In this document: positions 38,966-47,123 of the stretch, one piece after another
Layout: each line of letters starts with the position of its first letter
How positions within the stretch are numbered: position 1 is the first letter of the stretch
From: an uncultured Flavobacteriaceae bacterium
GTDB taxonomy: Bacteria; Bacteroidota; Bacteroidia; Flavobacteriales; Flavobacteriaceae
Reading direction: 5' to 3'
DNA length: 64,000 nt
NCBI GenBank assembly: GCA_947500385.1
Contig: CANMSA010000012.1
Coordinates: 124,001-188,000, forward strand
The notes under the pieces: generated by a model
Told to the model about the DNA's origin: nothing
Databases searched by the model: none
The model's input: the letters and a program-made list of their open reading frames with translations, nothing else
Position numbers and translations under genes: made by a program

Positions 38966-40111
38966 ATGAAAATAGCAATTGTATGTTACCCTACCTTCGG
39001 AGGTAGTGGTGTTGTAGCAACAGAGTTGGGAATCGCTTTGGCCAATAGGGGGCATGAGGTACATTTTGTTACATATCGTCAACCGGTTCGTTTAGAATTG
39101 CTCGGTAATAATATTCACTTTCACGAGGTACATGTTCCAGAGTACCCGTTATTCCAATACCAGCCCTACGAGTTGGCATTATCTAGCAAATTGGTAGACA
39201 CTATTAAACTGTATGGCATTGAACTACTGCATGTTCACTATGCCATTCCCCACGCATATGCCGGGTATATGACAAAGAAAATGTTGGAGGAGGAGAACAT
39301 TTATATTCCAATGATCACCACTTTGCACGGTACCGACATTACGCTGGTGGGTAAACACCCTTTCTATAAACCGGCGGTTACCTTCAGTATTAATCAATCG
39401 GATGTGGTAACCTCGGTTTCGGAAAATCTAAAACAGCGCACCTTGGAGTTTTTTGATATCAAAAAAGAAATAGAGGTGGTTCCGAATTTTATTGATAAAA
39501 AGAAATACAGTACCTCGTTTACCGATTGCCAGCGGTCCTTAATGGCGACTGACGAGGAAAAGATAATTACACACATCAGTAATTTTAGGAAGGTAAAGCG
39601 TATTCCCGATATCATTAATGTGTTCTTTAAGGTACAACAAAAAATACCCGCGAAGTTGGTCATGGTAGGCGAAGGGCCCGAAAAGGAGAATGCCGAACAA
39701 CTTTGTGAACAGTTGGGAATTGGTGAAAAAGTAATTTTCTTGGGAAATAGTAATGAAATAGATCGTATTCTATGTTTTTCGGATTTATTTTTACTCCCGT
39801 CCGAATCCGAGAGTTTTGGTTTGGCGGCTTTGGAAGCGATGATCAATAAAGTTCCGGTAATATCGAGCAACGCCGGTGGTATCCCTGAAGTAAACAGACA
39901 TGGTATTACAGGCTATTTAAGTGATATTGGCGATATTGAGGATATGGCCCATAACGCATTGCGGATTTTAGGGGAAGAGACAACGCTTGAAACGTTTAAG
40001 GAAAATGCCCAAAAGGTGGCCCTTGAGTTTGATATATTAAACATATTACCCTTGTATGAAACGATCTATAAAAAAGCATATGAAGCACGGTTCAATAACA
40101 CCTTTAATTAA
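38966..40111 (+). CDS. bshA: N-acetyl-alpha-D-glucosaminyl L-malate synthase BshA
   Basis: GT4 glycosyltransferase catalysing the first step of bacillithiol synthesis: UDP-GlcNAc plus L-malate. The N-terminal CYPTFGGSGVVATELG loop, HEVHFVTYRQPVRL, LLHVHYAIPHAYAGYM and LHGTDITLVGKHP are strongly BshA-like, and the donor-site motif is ESESFGLAALEAM with the E-x7-E pair. 381 aa is normal. BshB and BshC are not in the window. The start of the following small lipoprotein gene lies inside the last 32 bases. Presence implies bacillithiol as a low-molecular-weight thiol in this organism. Confidence 0.95.
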   Translation: MKIAIVCYPTFGGSGVVATELGIALANRGHEVHFVTYRQPVRLELLGNNIHFHEVHVPEYPLFQYQPYELALSSKLVDTIKLYGIELLHVHYAIPHAYAGYMTKKMLEEENIYIPMITTLHGTDITLVGKHPFYKPAVTFSINQSDVVTSVSENLKQRTLEFFDIKKEIEVVPNFIDKKKYSTSFTDCQRSLMATDEEKIITHISNFRKVKRIPDIINVFFKVQQKIPAKLVMVGEGPEKENAEQLCEQLGIGEKVIFLGNSNEIDRILCFSDLFLLPSESESFGLAALEAMINKVPVISSNAGGIPEVNRHGITGYLSDIGDIEDMAHNALRILGEETTLETFKENAQKVALEFDILNILPLYETIYKKAYEARFNNTFN

Positions 40112-40583
40112 TGTAAGGCTTTGGATGGGTATCTTATCGATTACCCTTCTTTCTTGCAATGGACAAAAAAAACCGGCTATGGAGCAAGGGGAGACCAAAT
40201 CCCAGACTATGGTAAACAATCCTTTGACCTTCATACTTGATGATAGTTATGCGGGGACCGATACCGAAGAAACCCTCGTCATTAGGAATGAAAAATCGCT
40301 TCGGAGTTTCTTTTCAAAGATTAATAGCACCCGAAAACCAGGTATACCGGTCCCTAATGTTGATTTCTCGACCGAAATGATCGTCGTATATTGTTCGGGA
40401 ACACAACAAGGAAATGGAATGCCACGTTTGGAAATGTTGCAAGAGACCGATACCGAAATGATTCTCCAAATGAGTAGCGAAGTAACTGAAAAGTCGAAAA
40501 AAAGTACCGCAACGATCAGTCCTTTCAGTGTCTATAAAATACCTCTTACCACAAAATCCGTTGTGTTTAAGGCAATCAAATAG
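40080..40583 (+). CDS. Small lipoprotein, PrcB_C-like, overlapping bshA
   Basis: Predicted lipoprotein of about 167 aa. I placed the start at ATG 40080, where the sequence gives a plausible signal (charged start, hydrophobic ILSITLL, lipobox LLSC with Cys26); the ATG eight codons earlier adds a lysine-rich stretch and a second upstream overlap. The mature part is mostly beta: FILDDSYAGTDTEETLVIRNEKSLRSFF, then STEMIVVYCSGTQQGNGMPRLEML, ending VYKIP-like. The layout is similar to PrcB C-terminal-domain proteins, but the match is by pattern only. It overlaps the 3' end of bshA by 32 bases and is likely co-translated. Function unknown. Confidence 0.7.
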   Translation: MKHGSITPLINVRLWMGILSITLLSCNGQKKPAMEQGETKSQTMVNNPLTFILDDSYAGTDTEETLVIRNEKSLRSFFSKINSTRKPGIPVPNVDFSTEMIVVYCSGTQQGNGMPRLEMLQETDTEMILQMSSEVTEKSKKSTATISPFSVYKIPLTTKSVVFKAIK

Positions 40584-40717
40584 ATGGCTGTTTCCGCAAG
40601 GTGGAGCTGTTCTATGGTCTCTTTTTTCCGATAACTTACCGGCTTGTTCTTGTTTTTTTTCAAGAGTATCTTTTTTTGGAACCTTCCATCGATTAAAATG
40701 ACGTTTCAGAGTACTAT

Positions 40718-40750
40718 TTTGAAGGGGACTCCCCCCAGGTTTATCTTTGT
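40718..40750 (+). promoter_or_regulatory. Bacteroidota-type promoter for the OmpA-like gene
   Basis: TTTG at 40718-40721 and TATCTTTG at 40743-40750 are separated by 21 bases and match the -33/-7 consensus (TTTG, TAnnTTTG) without mismatch. The predicted transcript begins about 20 bases before the ATG at 40777. It is the cleanest promoter in the window. Confidence 0.7.
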
Positions 40751-40776
40751 AGTACGGAATCCCAAATTTTGTACTT

Positions 40777-41955
40777 ATGAAAAGCCTCACCATACGCCTA
40801 TGTGCTTTAACCTTGTTTTTTTTTGGTAAAAACTATGCGCAAGAACCGATAGCACTGACAGCAAAGGACAGTGTTGTCCAAAGCGCTGCCATTATTGGTT
40901 TGGGCTATAATATTGTAGACGATTCCGGTAATGTGCTTGATGAGTTTTTTGATATAAACGCTGAATGGAATGCAGTGGCATTTCCTTCTAGAGTAAGTAT
41001 TGGACGCTATTTCAAGAGTGGAATTGGTTTAGAGGCAATTGCCACCTACAACAAATATAGGGTTGGGAAAACAGTGGATGGGGTAATTAACATGCAAGAA
41101 TCGGATTATTTCGGTTTTGATTCCCGGGTAACGTATGACGTCAACAAGTTGATAGGACAAACCGCTTGGTTCGACCCTTATATTGGAGCGGGTTTAGGAT
41201 ATACCGAGGCCAATAACATTTCTCGTGGTACCTATAACGCAATTCTCGGGTTCAGGGTCTGGTTTTCCGATAGATGGGGCCTGGATCTGAACTCCACTGG
41301 TAAATGGGCCATGGGCGATAAGGGCGCTTCAAATCATATTCAGCATGGAGCGGGTGTGGTATATCAATTTGCGATTGAAAAAGGATTGTCCAAGAAAGGA
41401 GCGGAAAAACTAGCCCAAATTCAGGCTATTGAGAAAGAGAATCAGCGTGTGCAGGATTCTATTGCAGCTGCGGATAGGGCTAGGGAAGATGCACTACTGG
41501 CCGAACGTTTGGCTGCGGAGAGAGAACAGGCGAGGTTGGCGGCCGCCGAAAAAGCAAAGACCGATGCTGAAAATCAACGAAAATTGGCCCTTGAGAATAA
41601 GATCAAGGCACTTGGGTTCGTCTATTTTGATTTAAACTCGTCCTATTTGAATGCAGACTCTAAAAAGGTGTTGGATGCGCTTGCCCAAATCCTAGCGGAA
41701 ACTCCTGAAGTTACCTTAAGAATTGCTTCCCATACCGATTCGCGCGGTACGGATAAGTACAACAAATGGCTATCGGAAAGAAGGGTACAGCGCACTATAG
41801 GGTATCTGATCAACAAAGGCATTGCTGCGCAACGGTTAGAGGCCGAAGGGCTGGGCGAAAGTAAGTTGTTGAACGAATGTGATGACACCATTTACTGCCC
41901 GGAGGAGAAACATAAAATTAATAGAAGATCCGAGTTTATACTAACGAATTACTAA
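40777..41955 (+). CDS. OmpA-family outer-membrane protein
   Basis: Outer-membrane barrel tethered to peptidoglycan. A signal peptide (about 1-21, ending NYAQ) leads into an eight-strand-type beta-barrel (about 35-205), then a highly charged helical linker (about 210-270, repeated Ala/Glu/Arg/Lys such as ERLAAEREQARLAAAEKAK) and a C-terminal OmpA domain (about 275-392) with FDLNSSYLNADSKKVLDALA, RIASHTDSRGTDKYNKWLSERRVQ and NRRSEF, including the Asp and Arg that hold diaminopimelate. Two Cys near the end (NECDDTIYC) may form a disulfide. A strong promoter precedes it and a terminator follows, so it is a single-gene unit. Confidence 0.93.
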   Translation: MKSLTIRLCALTLFFFGKNYAQEPIALTAKDSVVQSAAIIGLGYNIVDDSGNVLDEFFDINAEWNAVAFPSRVSIGRYFKSGIGLEAIATYNKYRVGKTVDGVINMQESDYFGFDSRVTYDVNKLIGQTAWFDPYIGAGLGYTEANNISRGTYNAILGFRVWFSDRWGLDLNSTGKWAMGDKGASNHIQHGAGVVYQFAIEKGLSKKGAEKLAQIQAIEKENQRVQDSIAAADRAREDALLAERLAAEREQARLAAAEKAKTDAENQRKLALENKIKALGFVYFDLNSSYLNADSKKVLDALAQILAETPEVTLRIASHTDSRGTDKYNKWLSERRVQRTIGYLINKGIAAQRLEAEGLGESKLLNECDDTIYCPEEKHKINRRSEFILTNY

Positions 41956-41978
41956 ATGACCCTTCCAAAAATGGAAAG

Positions 41979-42007
41979 ACCCTGACGATACTGTTAGGGT
42001 TTTTTTA
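41979..42007 (+). terminator. Rho-independent terminator after the OmpA-like gene
   Basis: An 8-bp stem (41979-41986 ACCCTGAC with 41993-42000 GTTAGGGT, one G-T pair), a 6-base loop and a run of eight T residues. It lies 24 bases after the stop codon and 12 bases before the stop of the converging WecA-like gene. Confidence 0.8.
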
Positions 42008-42018
42008 TTCCTTTTTTA

Positions 42019-42996
42019 TTAGGAGACCACCCTTTGGTCAACTTTCCTATAGATCATCAAATATAGTAAGCCCAAGATAACAAGGCAGCCTATAAATACG
42101 GTTTGCTGTATGAAGAGCGAGTGATTTTTAAATACGACCACAGGCACCACCATTAAAAGCTGAATACCACTAAAAATACCGGAAACCTGTAAATGCGATA
42201 AACTTGTTTTTTGCACCAATCGCTGGTAGAGATGGGAGCGGTGTGGCTTTAAGATATTCTCTTTGTTCAAAAGCCTTCGCAGTACGGTGAACCCACCATC
42301 AATACCATACACCAATACAAGCAATAGTGGTAGCGGTGATAATGTTGCTTGCACAAACTTAAGTACTAAAAAAGCAATCACCAACGCAATGGAAATACTT
42401 CCAACATCCCCGGCAAAAAAGCGGGCTTTTTTTCGAAAGTTAAAAAACCCAAAAACAAGTATCGAAAGTATGGGATAGATAATAAAGTCGTCTGGTACTA
42501 GTTTGTCGCTTTTGTTGAGCAGGAAAAACCCTAACAAGGTGGCTAGGCTACAAAGTCCGGTTATCCCATTGATACCGTCCATAAAATTATAGACGTTCGT
42601 AAACCCAATTACCAATATCAAGAGGCCAAATGTTGCCAGGTAGGGAGCACTAACGAAACCTAGTTGATATAGTAAAAGCCCAAGGGCAACGAATTGGAAT
42701 ATAAGCCGAAATTTTGCACCTAGGGTGACCAGGTCATCCATAAAACTAATGAACGCAATTAATGAAAGTCCAACGATAAAAAAAGGATATTGAAAACCGG
42801 ATACGGCAAAATAGAGCAACATTGAAACAAAGAAAAGGATACCTCCGCCGCGAATGGTGGGTACGGTATGCGAACTTCGTTCATTTGGTTTGTCTATGAT
42901 GTTAAACCTCGTTGCGATACGCAGGTATAGAAAAGCCATCAATACCAATAAAATGGTTATGATCGAGTAATGCGCAATTGGCGGTAAGGTTGTCAT
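42019..42996 (-). CDS. WecA/WbpL-type undecaprenyl-phosphate glycosyl-1-phosphate transferase
   Basis: Polytopic (about ten helices) MraY/WecA-family enzyme that moves a HexNAc-1-phosphate from UDP-sugar to undecaprenyl phosphate and starts repeat-unit synthesis. Motifs: DKPNERSSHTVPTIRGGG after helix 1, SFMDDLVTLGAKFR with the Asp pair binding Mg2+, NVYNFMDGINGITG, FFAGDVGSISIA, and the cytosolic loop PHRSHLYQRLV that shapes nucleotide-sugar choice. 325 aa fits. It is the last - strand gene of the polysaccharide locus, 90 bp after the carbamoyltransferase. The sugar may be GlcNAc, QuiNAc or FucNAc; this cannot be decided by sequence reading. Confidence 0.9.
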   Translation of the reverse strand: MTTLPPIAHYSIITILLVLMAFLYLRIATRFNIIDKPNERSSHTVPTIRGGGILFFVSMLLYFAVSGFQYPFFIVGLSLIAFISFMDDLVTLGAKFRLIFQFVALGLLLYQLGFVSAPYLATFGLLILVIGFTNVYNFMDGINGITGLCSLATLLGFFLLNKSDKLVPDDFIIYPILSILVFGFFNFRKKARFFAGDVGSISIALVIAFLVLKFVQATLSPLPLLLVLVYGIDGGFTVLRRLLNKENILKPHRSHLYQRLVQKTSLSHLQVSGIFSGIQLLMVVPVVVFKNHSLFIQQTVFIGCLVILGLLYLMIYRKVDQRVVS

Positions 42997-43086
42997 ACAA
43001 AATTGCTAGGAGCGAAGGTCCGTACCTTATTTTCTTGTTTTTTACTGTTGGTCTTATGTGACCTTCGGCTTTTTTAAAACCGTTAC

Positions 43087-44802
43087 TCAACGCTCAATGA
43101 CACAATTCTCCAATACCAATACATCCATCTGGGTGCGGTCAAAACAGGCATATGCCTCTTGTGGAGTGTTAACGATCGGTTCATTTTCGTTGAAGGAGGT
43201 ATTCAATAAAATGGGGACATTGGTCTTTGCCCTAAAAGCATCTATTAGGCCATAATAGCGTGGCGATACCTCTTTATCGACACTTTGTAAGCGTCCCGTT
43301 CCATCCACATGGGTAACAGCCGGAATATCGGCATGTTTTTCTTCTTTTATGGGGAATACTTTTTCCATAAAAGGTACTTCGTCGTTGTAAACAAAATACT
43401 CATCTACGTATTCCTTAAGAATTGAAGGTGCGAAAGGCCTAAAGCTCTCACGTCTTTTGATTTTCAAGTTAAGCAGTTCTTTTGCTTTTTCATTTCGCGG
43501 GTCTGCTATGATAGAGCGATTTCCCAAAGCCCTTGGGCCAAATTCCGCTTTGCCCTGGAACCAACCCACAACACTTGGTACGATCAACTTGTCGCTGATG
43601 TAGTCGAACAGGGCTTCGTCCTCCATTTTTTTGTATGGAATGTTATTCTCTTTCAAGAAAGCCTCTACTTCTTCATTGGTAAAGGAAGAACCGGTGCTTG
43701 CTGTCTTTATACCCGCGGTTCTCGGCATTTTTAGGTTCTGATGGTAATGATACAGTCCTGATCCCATAGAGATACCTGCGTCATGGCCGGCGGAGGGGAT
43801 ATATAAGTTTTCAAAAGATGTATTGGCAATAATCTTCCCATTGGCCACTGAATTTTGCGCTACCCCGCCCGCGATGCAAACGTTCTTGCTTCCCGTGCGT
43901 TTCTGCAAATGGTTCAGCATATGGAATATGACATTTTCGGTAAATACCTGTACCGACTTCGCTAAATCTTTGTGGTATTGGGTAAGTTCTTCATCTTTCT
44001 TTCTTGGGGCACCAAACTCTTTATCAAACTTTTTGGAGAAGAAAGAGGGCACTACCGGTTGATTATTTTCATATAACACTTTGATCTCATCAAAATAAGA
44101 GGAATCCCATGACCAAAGACCGTTGTCCTTCAGTTTCACGATCTTCATTATTTTATCAACATATTTAGGCTCTCCGTAAGGGGCCAATCCCATTACCTTG
44201 TATTCATCCCCATAATGCGGAAAACCCAGGAAATGCGTAAAGGCGGTATAAATGAATCCCAAGGAAACTGGAAAATCGATTGAATCCAAAACTTCGAACT
44301 GATTGCCCTTCCCATACGCAATCATGGTCGTAGTGAAATCACCGGAACCGTCAATTGAAATAATGGCCGATTCCTCAAAAGGAGAGGCGAAAAATGTGGA
44401 CGCTAAATGCGCCCTATGGTGCTCTATGTTACGTAGTTTTTTATTGATAGATTCTTCCGAAACATCAAAAGCCTTTGCAAAATACTCTGCCATCGAGGTG
44501 ATATGCTTCCGATTTGAAAGCCGATCTTTTAACAAGGAGGAAATTTTGCCTACATTTTTCAAAACATACAGCATTTTTCGATCCATTTTTGCACTTGTAT
44601 CCCGACCTATGGTGATATGGTCAACCTCTTCTAAGGTTATATTTGCTTCTTCCAGGCAAAAACGAATGGCTTGTTCGGGAAAACCTGCCCAGTGTTTTAC
44701 TCGTGTAAAGCGCTCTTCCTCTGTTGCTGCGATCAGTTTTCCGTTCACAAAGATTGCCGCTGAAGAGTCGGCATGGTGGGTATTAAGTCCTAATACAATC
44801 AT
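43087..44802 (-). CDS. NodU/CmcH-family carbamoyltransferase
   Basis: O-carbamoyltransferase that puts a carbamoyl group from carbamoyl phosphate onto a sugar hydroxyl. I chose ATG at 44802 (MIVLGLNTHHADSSAAI); a TTG seven codons earlier adds a charged tail. The Kae1-like N-terminal domain shows NTHHADSSAAIFVNG, EEERFTRVKH, EHHRAHLASTFFASPF and IDGSGDFTTT; CIAGGVAQNSVANGK is the ATP/metal loop; the C-terminal domain has GWFQGKAEFGPRALGNRSII and FRPFAPSIL. 571 aa is standard. Upstream is a 282-bp gap with a possible promoter, so it and the WecA-like gene may form their own unit. It probably decorates the polysaccharide made here. Confidence 0.92.
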   Translation of the reverse strand: MIVLGLNTHHADSSAAIFVNGKLIAATEEERFTRVKHWAGFPEQAIRFCLEEANITLEEVDHITIGRDTSAKMDRKMLYVLKNVGKISSLLKDRLSNRKHITSMAEYFAKAFDVSEESINKKLRNIEHHRAHLASTFFASPFEESAIISIDGSGDFTTTMIAYGKGNQFEVLDSIDFPVSLGFIYTAFTHFLGFPHYGDEYKVMGLAPYGEPKYVDKIMKIVKLKDNGLWSWDSSYFDEIKVLYENNQPVVPSFFSKKFDKEFGAPRKKDEELTQYHKDLAKSVQVFTENVIFHMLNHLQKRTGSKNVCIAGGVAQNSVANGKIIANTSFENLYIPSAGHDAGISMGSGLYHYHQNLKMPRTAGIKTASTGSSFTNEEVEAFLKENNIPYKKMEDEALFDYISDKLIVPSVVGWFQGKAEFGPRALGNRSIIADPRNEKAKELLNLKIKRRESFRPFAPSILKEYVDEYFVYNDEVPFMEKVFPIKEEKHADIPAVTHVDGTGRLQSVDKEVSPRYYGLIDAFRAKTNVPILLNTSFNENEPIVNTPQEAYACFDRTQMDVLVLENCVIER

Positions 44803-44863
44803 TTTTAGTCTGGTTTTAATCAACTTTTATTCCTAATAATATGTCATGCCCTTGTAAAGGGCG

Positions 44864-44871
44864 CAAAAATA
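44864..44871 (-). promoter_or_regulatory. Possible -7 element for the carbamoyltransferase-wecA unit
   Basis: On the - strand this reads TATTTTTG, an exact TAnnTTTG match, about 62 bases before the ATG at 44802, in a 282-bp gap (44803-45084) that holds no gene. A GCCCTT/AAGGGC hairpin at 44848-44862 lies just downstream, in the leader. No convincing -33 element was found. Confidence 0.3.
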
Positions 44872-45084
44872 AGGGGATTTGATGAATAGTGGGGAAAATG
44901 TTCGTTTAACCGACCATAAAAAGAGGTCAAAAATAAGAAATGAGACTATAAATTCGATGGATATTTTAAAAAACTATTCCCTTCTTTGCTGCGCACGTCA
45001 AATCATCCCTGTATCTAACGTTTTCTATGGTCAATTATTATGAGCCGATTCTTTTCTTACATCTGTTAAAATCAATAGCAAAAA

Positions 45085-45828
45085 TCAAAAGTATTGCTTT
45101 AGTTTTGGGATCAACCGGATGAAGGGATACAAAATGGTTACGGGTAAATTATTTTTTTTAAAAGCCCTATAACATTCCTTGTTTCCGGTAATCATGTTTT
45201 TCACACTTTTATTACTGGCTCCTCCAAGGCGCATGCGTACCATGGGTTCATTGATATAGGCCGATTTTAGTTGGTGTTTTTCTAGAAATCGAAGCATTAG
45301 TTCAAAATCGCCGGCAAGGGAAAATTCCAAATCAAAATAGCCATATTTTTCATAAACCCTTTTTCGAACAAAGAAAGCGGGGTGTGCCGGGTGCCAACCT
45401 TTCATGAAACTTCCTTTTAAGTAAGGGCCACTGCTCCAAGTACGCACCACCTTATCGGTATTTTGTTGATGTACGTAATAGAGGTCTCCAAAAACGATAT
45501 CTACCGATTCATCCATGAATTGATCCACCACTTTCTGAATTATATTCTTCGAATTGTAAAAATCATCTGAATTAAGGATGCCGATAACTTCTCCCGTGGC
45601 AAGTTTAAGGCCTTTGTTCATCGCATCGTAGATACCGTTGTCTTTTTCCGATATCAATTGCGTTACCCTGCTAGCGGCATCTTTTATTTTGGAAACGGTG
45701 GTATCTTTTGAGGCGCCATCAATGATAATATGTTCTATATTCCCATAGGTTTGATTGTTAACACTTGCAATGCAATCACCCACAAATTCTTCACTATTAT
45801 AGGTGCCGGTAACGATACTAACTTTCAT
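45085..45828 (-). CDS. GT2-family glycosyltransferase
   Basis: Inverting GT-A-fold transferase of about 247 aa, similar in layout to WcaA/PGL-type family 2 enzymes. It shows VSIVTGTYNSEEFVGDCIASVNNQTY at the N-terminus, HIIIDGASKDTT, LISEKDNGIYDAMNKGLKLATGEVIGILNSDD with the Asp pair that binds metal and nucleotide, and GDFELMLRFLEK further on (the ED/GDF acceptor-base region). No membrane helix is present, so it acts at the inner face of the membrane. It is 72 bp after the GT4 gene. Donor and linkage unknown. Confidence 0.88.
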   Translation of the reverse strand: MKVSIVTGTYNSEEFVGDCIASVNNQTYGNIEHIIIDGASKDTTVSKIKDAASRVTQLISEKDNGIYDAMNKGLKLATGEVIGILNSDDFYNSKNIIQKVVDQFMDESVDIVFGDLYYVHQQNTDKVVRTWSSGPYLKGSFMKGWHPAHPAFFVRKRVYEKYGYFDLEFSLAGDFELMLRFLEKHQLKSAYINEPMVRMRLGGASNKSVKNMITGNKECYRAFKKNNLPVTILYPFIRLIPKLKQYF

Positions 45829-45900
45829 ATATTTCTTTTGACGGTATCGGAAACTTAAAACATAAGAAAAACAAAAATAGTATACTTCTTGCCCTACAAT

Positions 45901-47004
45901 TTATAAAATCGCATATTTTTTTTCGAGAACCTCTTTGTAAAAAGCGATGGTTTCATCGAACGTGCGCTCCCAAGAATAGCGTTTAACATTTTTGTCTCCT
46001 TTTGCAATCATGTCTTTTCGAAAAGAAACGTCATTTAACCGACGCATAGCCTTGGCAAAGGCCTTCGCAGAATCGTCTTTCACCAATACCCCGCTGTCGC
46101 CTACCACCTCCGGAATGGAGGAGGCGCTGTACGCCACTACCGGGCAGCCCGCTCTCTGGGCCTCGACCGGCGGTATACCAAAACCTTCATAAATGGACGG
46201 ATATAGCAGGCAAAAGGCAAAATTATAAAGTGCGTTCAACTGTTCCGCGTTGATATTGTTATAATGGCGATATCCTATATCTTTTAACTCCTTGTTTAAA
46301 AGAGCACTTTCTTTGGATGTTAATTCACCACCACCAACAAATATGAGGGGTCTATTGACGAGCTTGGATGATTTTACGGCAATTTTAAAGTTTTTATAAC
46401 TTGAGCTTCTGTCTCCCACATAAATAGTATAGGAAAAGCATTGGAATGGGATATCGTTTTTTTCGAATTCCTCGACAGGAAGCTTACAAAAGGTTTGCCC
46501 CACCCCGTTGTAAATAACTTTGATGTTTTTATTGGCAGCCTCAGGAATAAACTTTAGAAGGTCCGCCTTCGTATTTTCAGAAATACAGATAATACCATCG
46601 GACTTTAGAATGGCTTTCTTTTTTTGATAGCTGTGCACCAATCGTTTTAGACCAGAAGAGAAGTTTTCATAGGTAAAATCATGAATGGTGGTAATGTTTA
46701 AATGATTGGGGTTTTTAGAAACTCGGTAATAACTAGAATGAAAGATACTTTCTTCGTTAAGGTTGGGTAGTTGTAGATTCAAATACCTTCCAAAAACCGG
46801 AATGGAATTTGTTTCAATAAGGGTACCGCTACCTTCAAAAGAAATTTTGTCATTAAAAATATTTTTCGATCTCGCGCTTTCTTCTATGTAAGACAGCTCA
46901 AAGTTTTTATTCTCTTTAAGTCTATTTAGCAAATGATACCAATAAACCGAAATACCTCCCGACTGTTGCAGCGAGAAGATTACATTGTCTAGGATAACGT
47001 TCAT
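45901..47004 (-). CDS. GT4-family glycosyltransferase (mannosyltransferase-like)
   Basis: Retaining GT-B transferase, 367 aa, using ATG at 47004 (a TTG precedes it). The N-terminal acceptor domain starts with VILDNVIFSLQQSGGISVYWYHLL, where QSGGIS is the glycine-rich loop; TTIHDFTYE and ICISENTKADLLKF follow. The donor domain has YVGDRSSSYKNF, LIFVGGGEL and PSIYEGFGIPPVEAQRAGCPVV with the E-x7-E pair. The pattern is like mannosyl- or rhamnosyltransferases of O-antigen loci. A 116-bp spacer without a gene separates it from the upstream GT4 gene. Exact sugar unknown. Confidence 0.87.
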   Translation of the reverse strand: MNVILDNVIFSLQQSGGISVYWYHLLNRLKENKNFELSYIEESARSKNIFNDKISFEGSGTLIETNSIPVFGRYLNLQLPNLNEESIFHSSYYRVSKNPNHLNITTIHDFTYENFSSGLKRLVHSYQKKKAILKSDGIICISENTKADLLKFIPEAANKNIKVIYNGVGQTFCKLPVEEFEKNDIPFQCFSYTIYVGDRSSSYKNFKIAVKSSKLVNRPLIFVGGGELTSKESALLNKELKDIGYRHYNNINAEQLNALYNFAFCLLYPSIYEGFGIPPVEAQRAGCPVVAYSASSIPEVVGDSGVLVKDDSAKAFAKAMRRLNDVSFRKDMIAKGDKNVKRYSWERTFDETIAFYKEVLEKKYAIL

Positions 47005-47123
47005 CAATTTCTGGGGGTGTAAAGAATTTAGGGCTCTAATTAAATATGGGTCGCAATTTCTGGTACTTGTTTTATTTACGTTAGGGAGGTTGGGTTAGAT
47101 GTTAAAAGTAGTACATTGTGATA

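Noticed and set aside
40743-40750. Idea that the ompA-like gene is part of the bshA operon.
   Set aside because: A consensus promoter lies directly before it and a 193-bp gap separates it from the lipoprotein gene.
40314-40793. 159-codon - strand frame over the lipoprotein gene and the ompA promoter.
   Set aside because: It covers a clear promoter and a gene with a good lipobox on the other strand.
44848-44862. Hairpin GCCCTT/AAGGGC in the gap before the carbamoyltransferase gene.
   Set aside because: Short, with a three-base loop and no T run on the relevant side, so not called a terminator or riboswitch.
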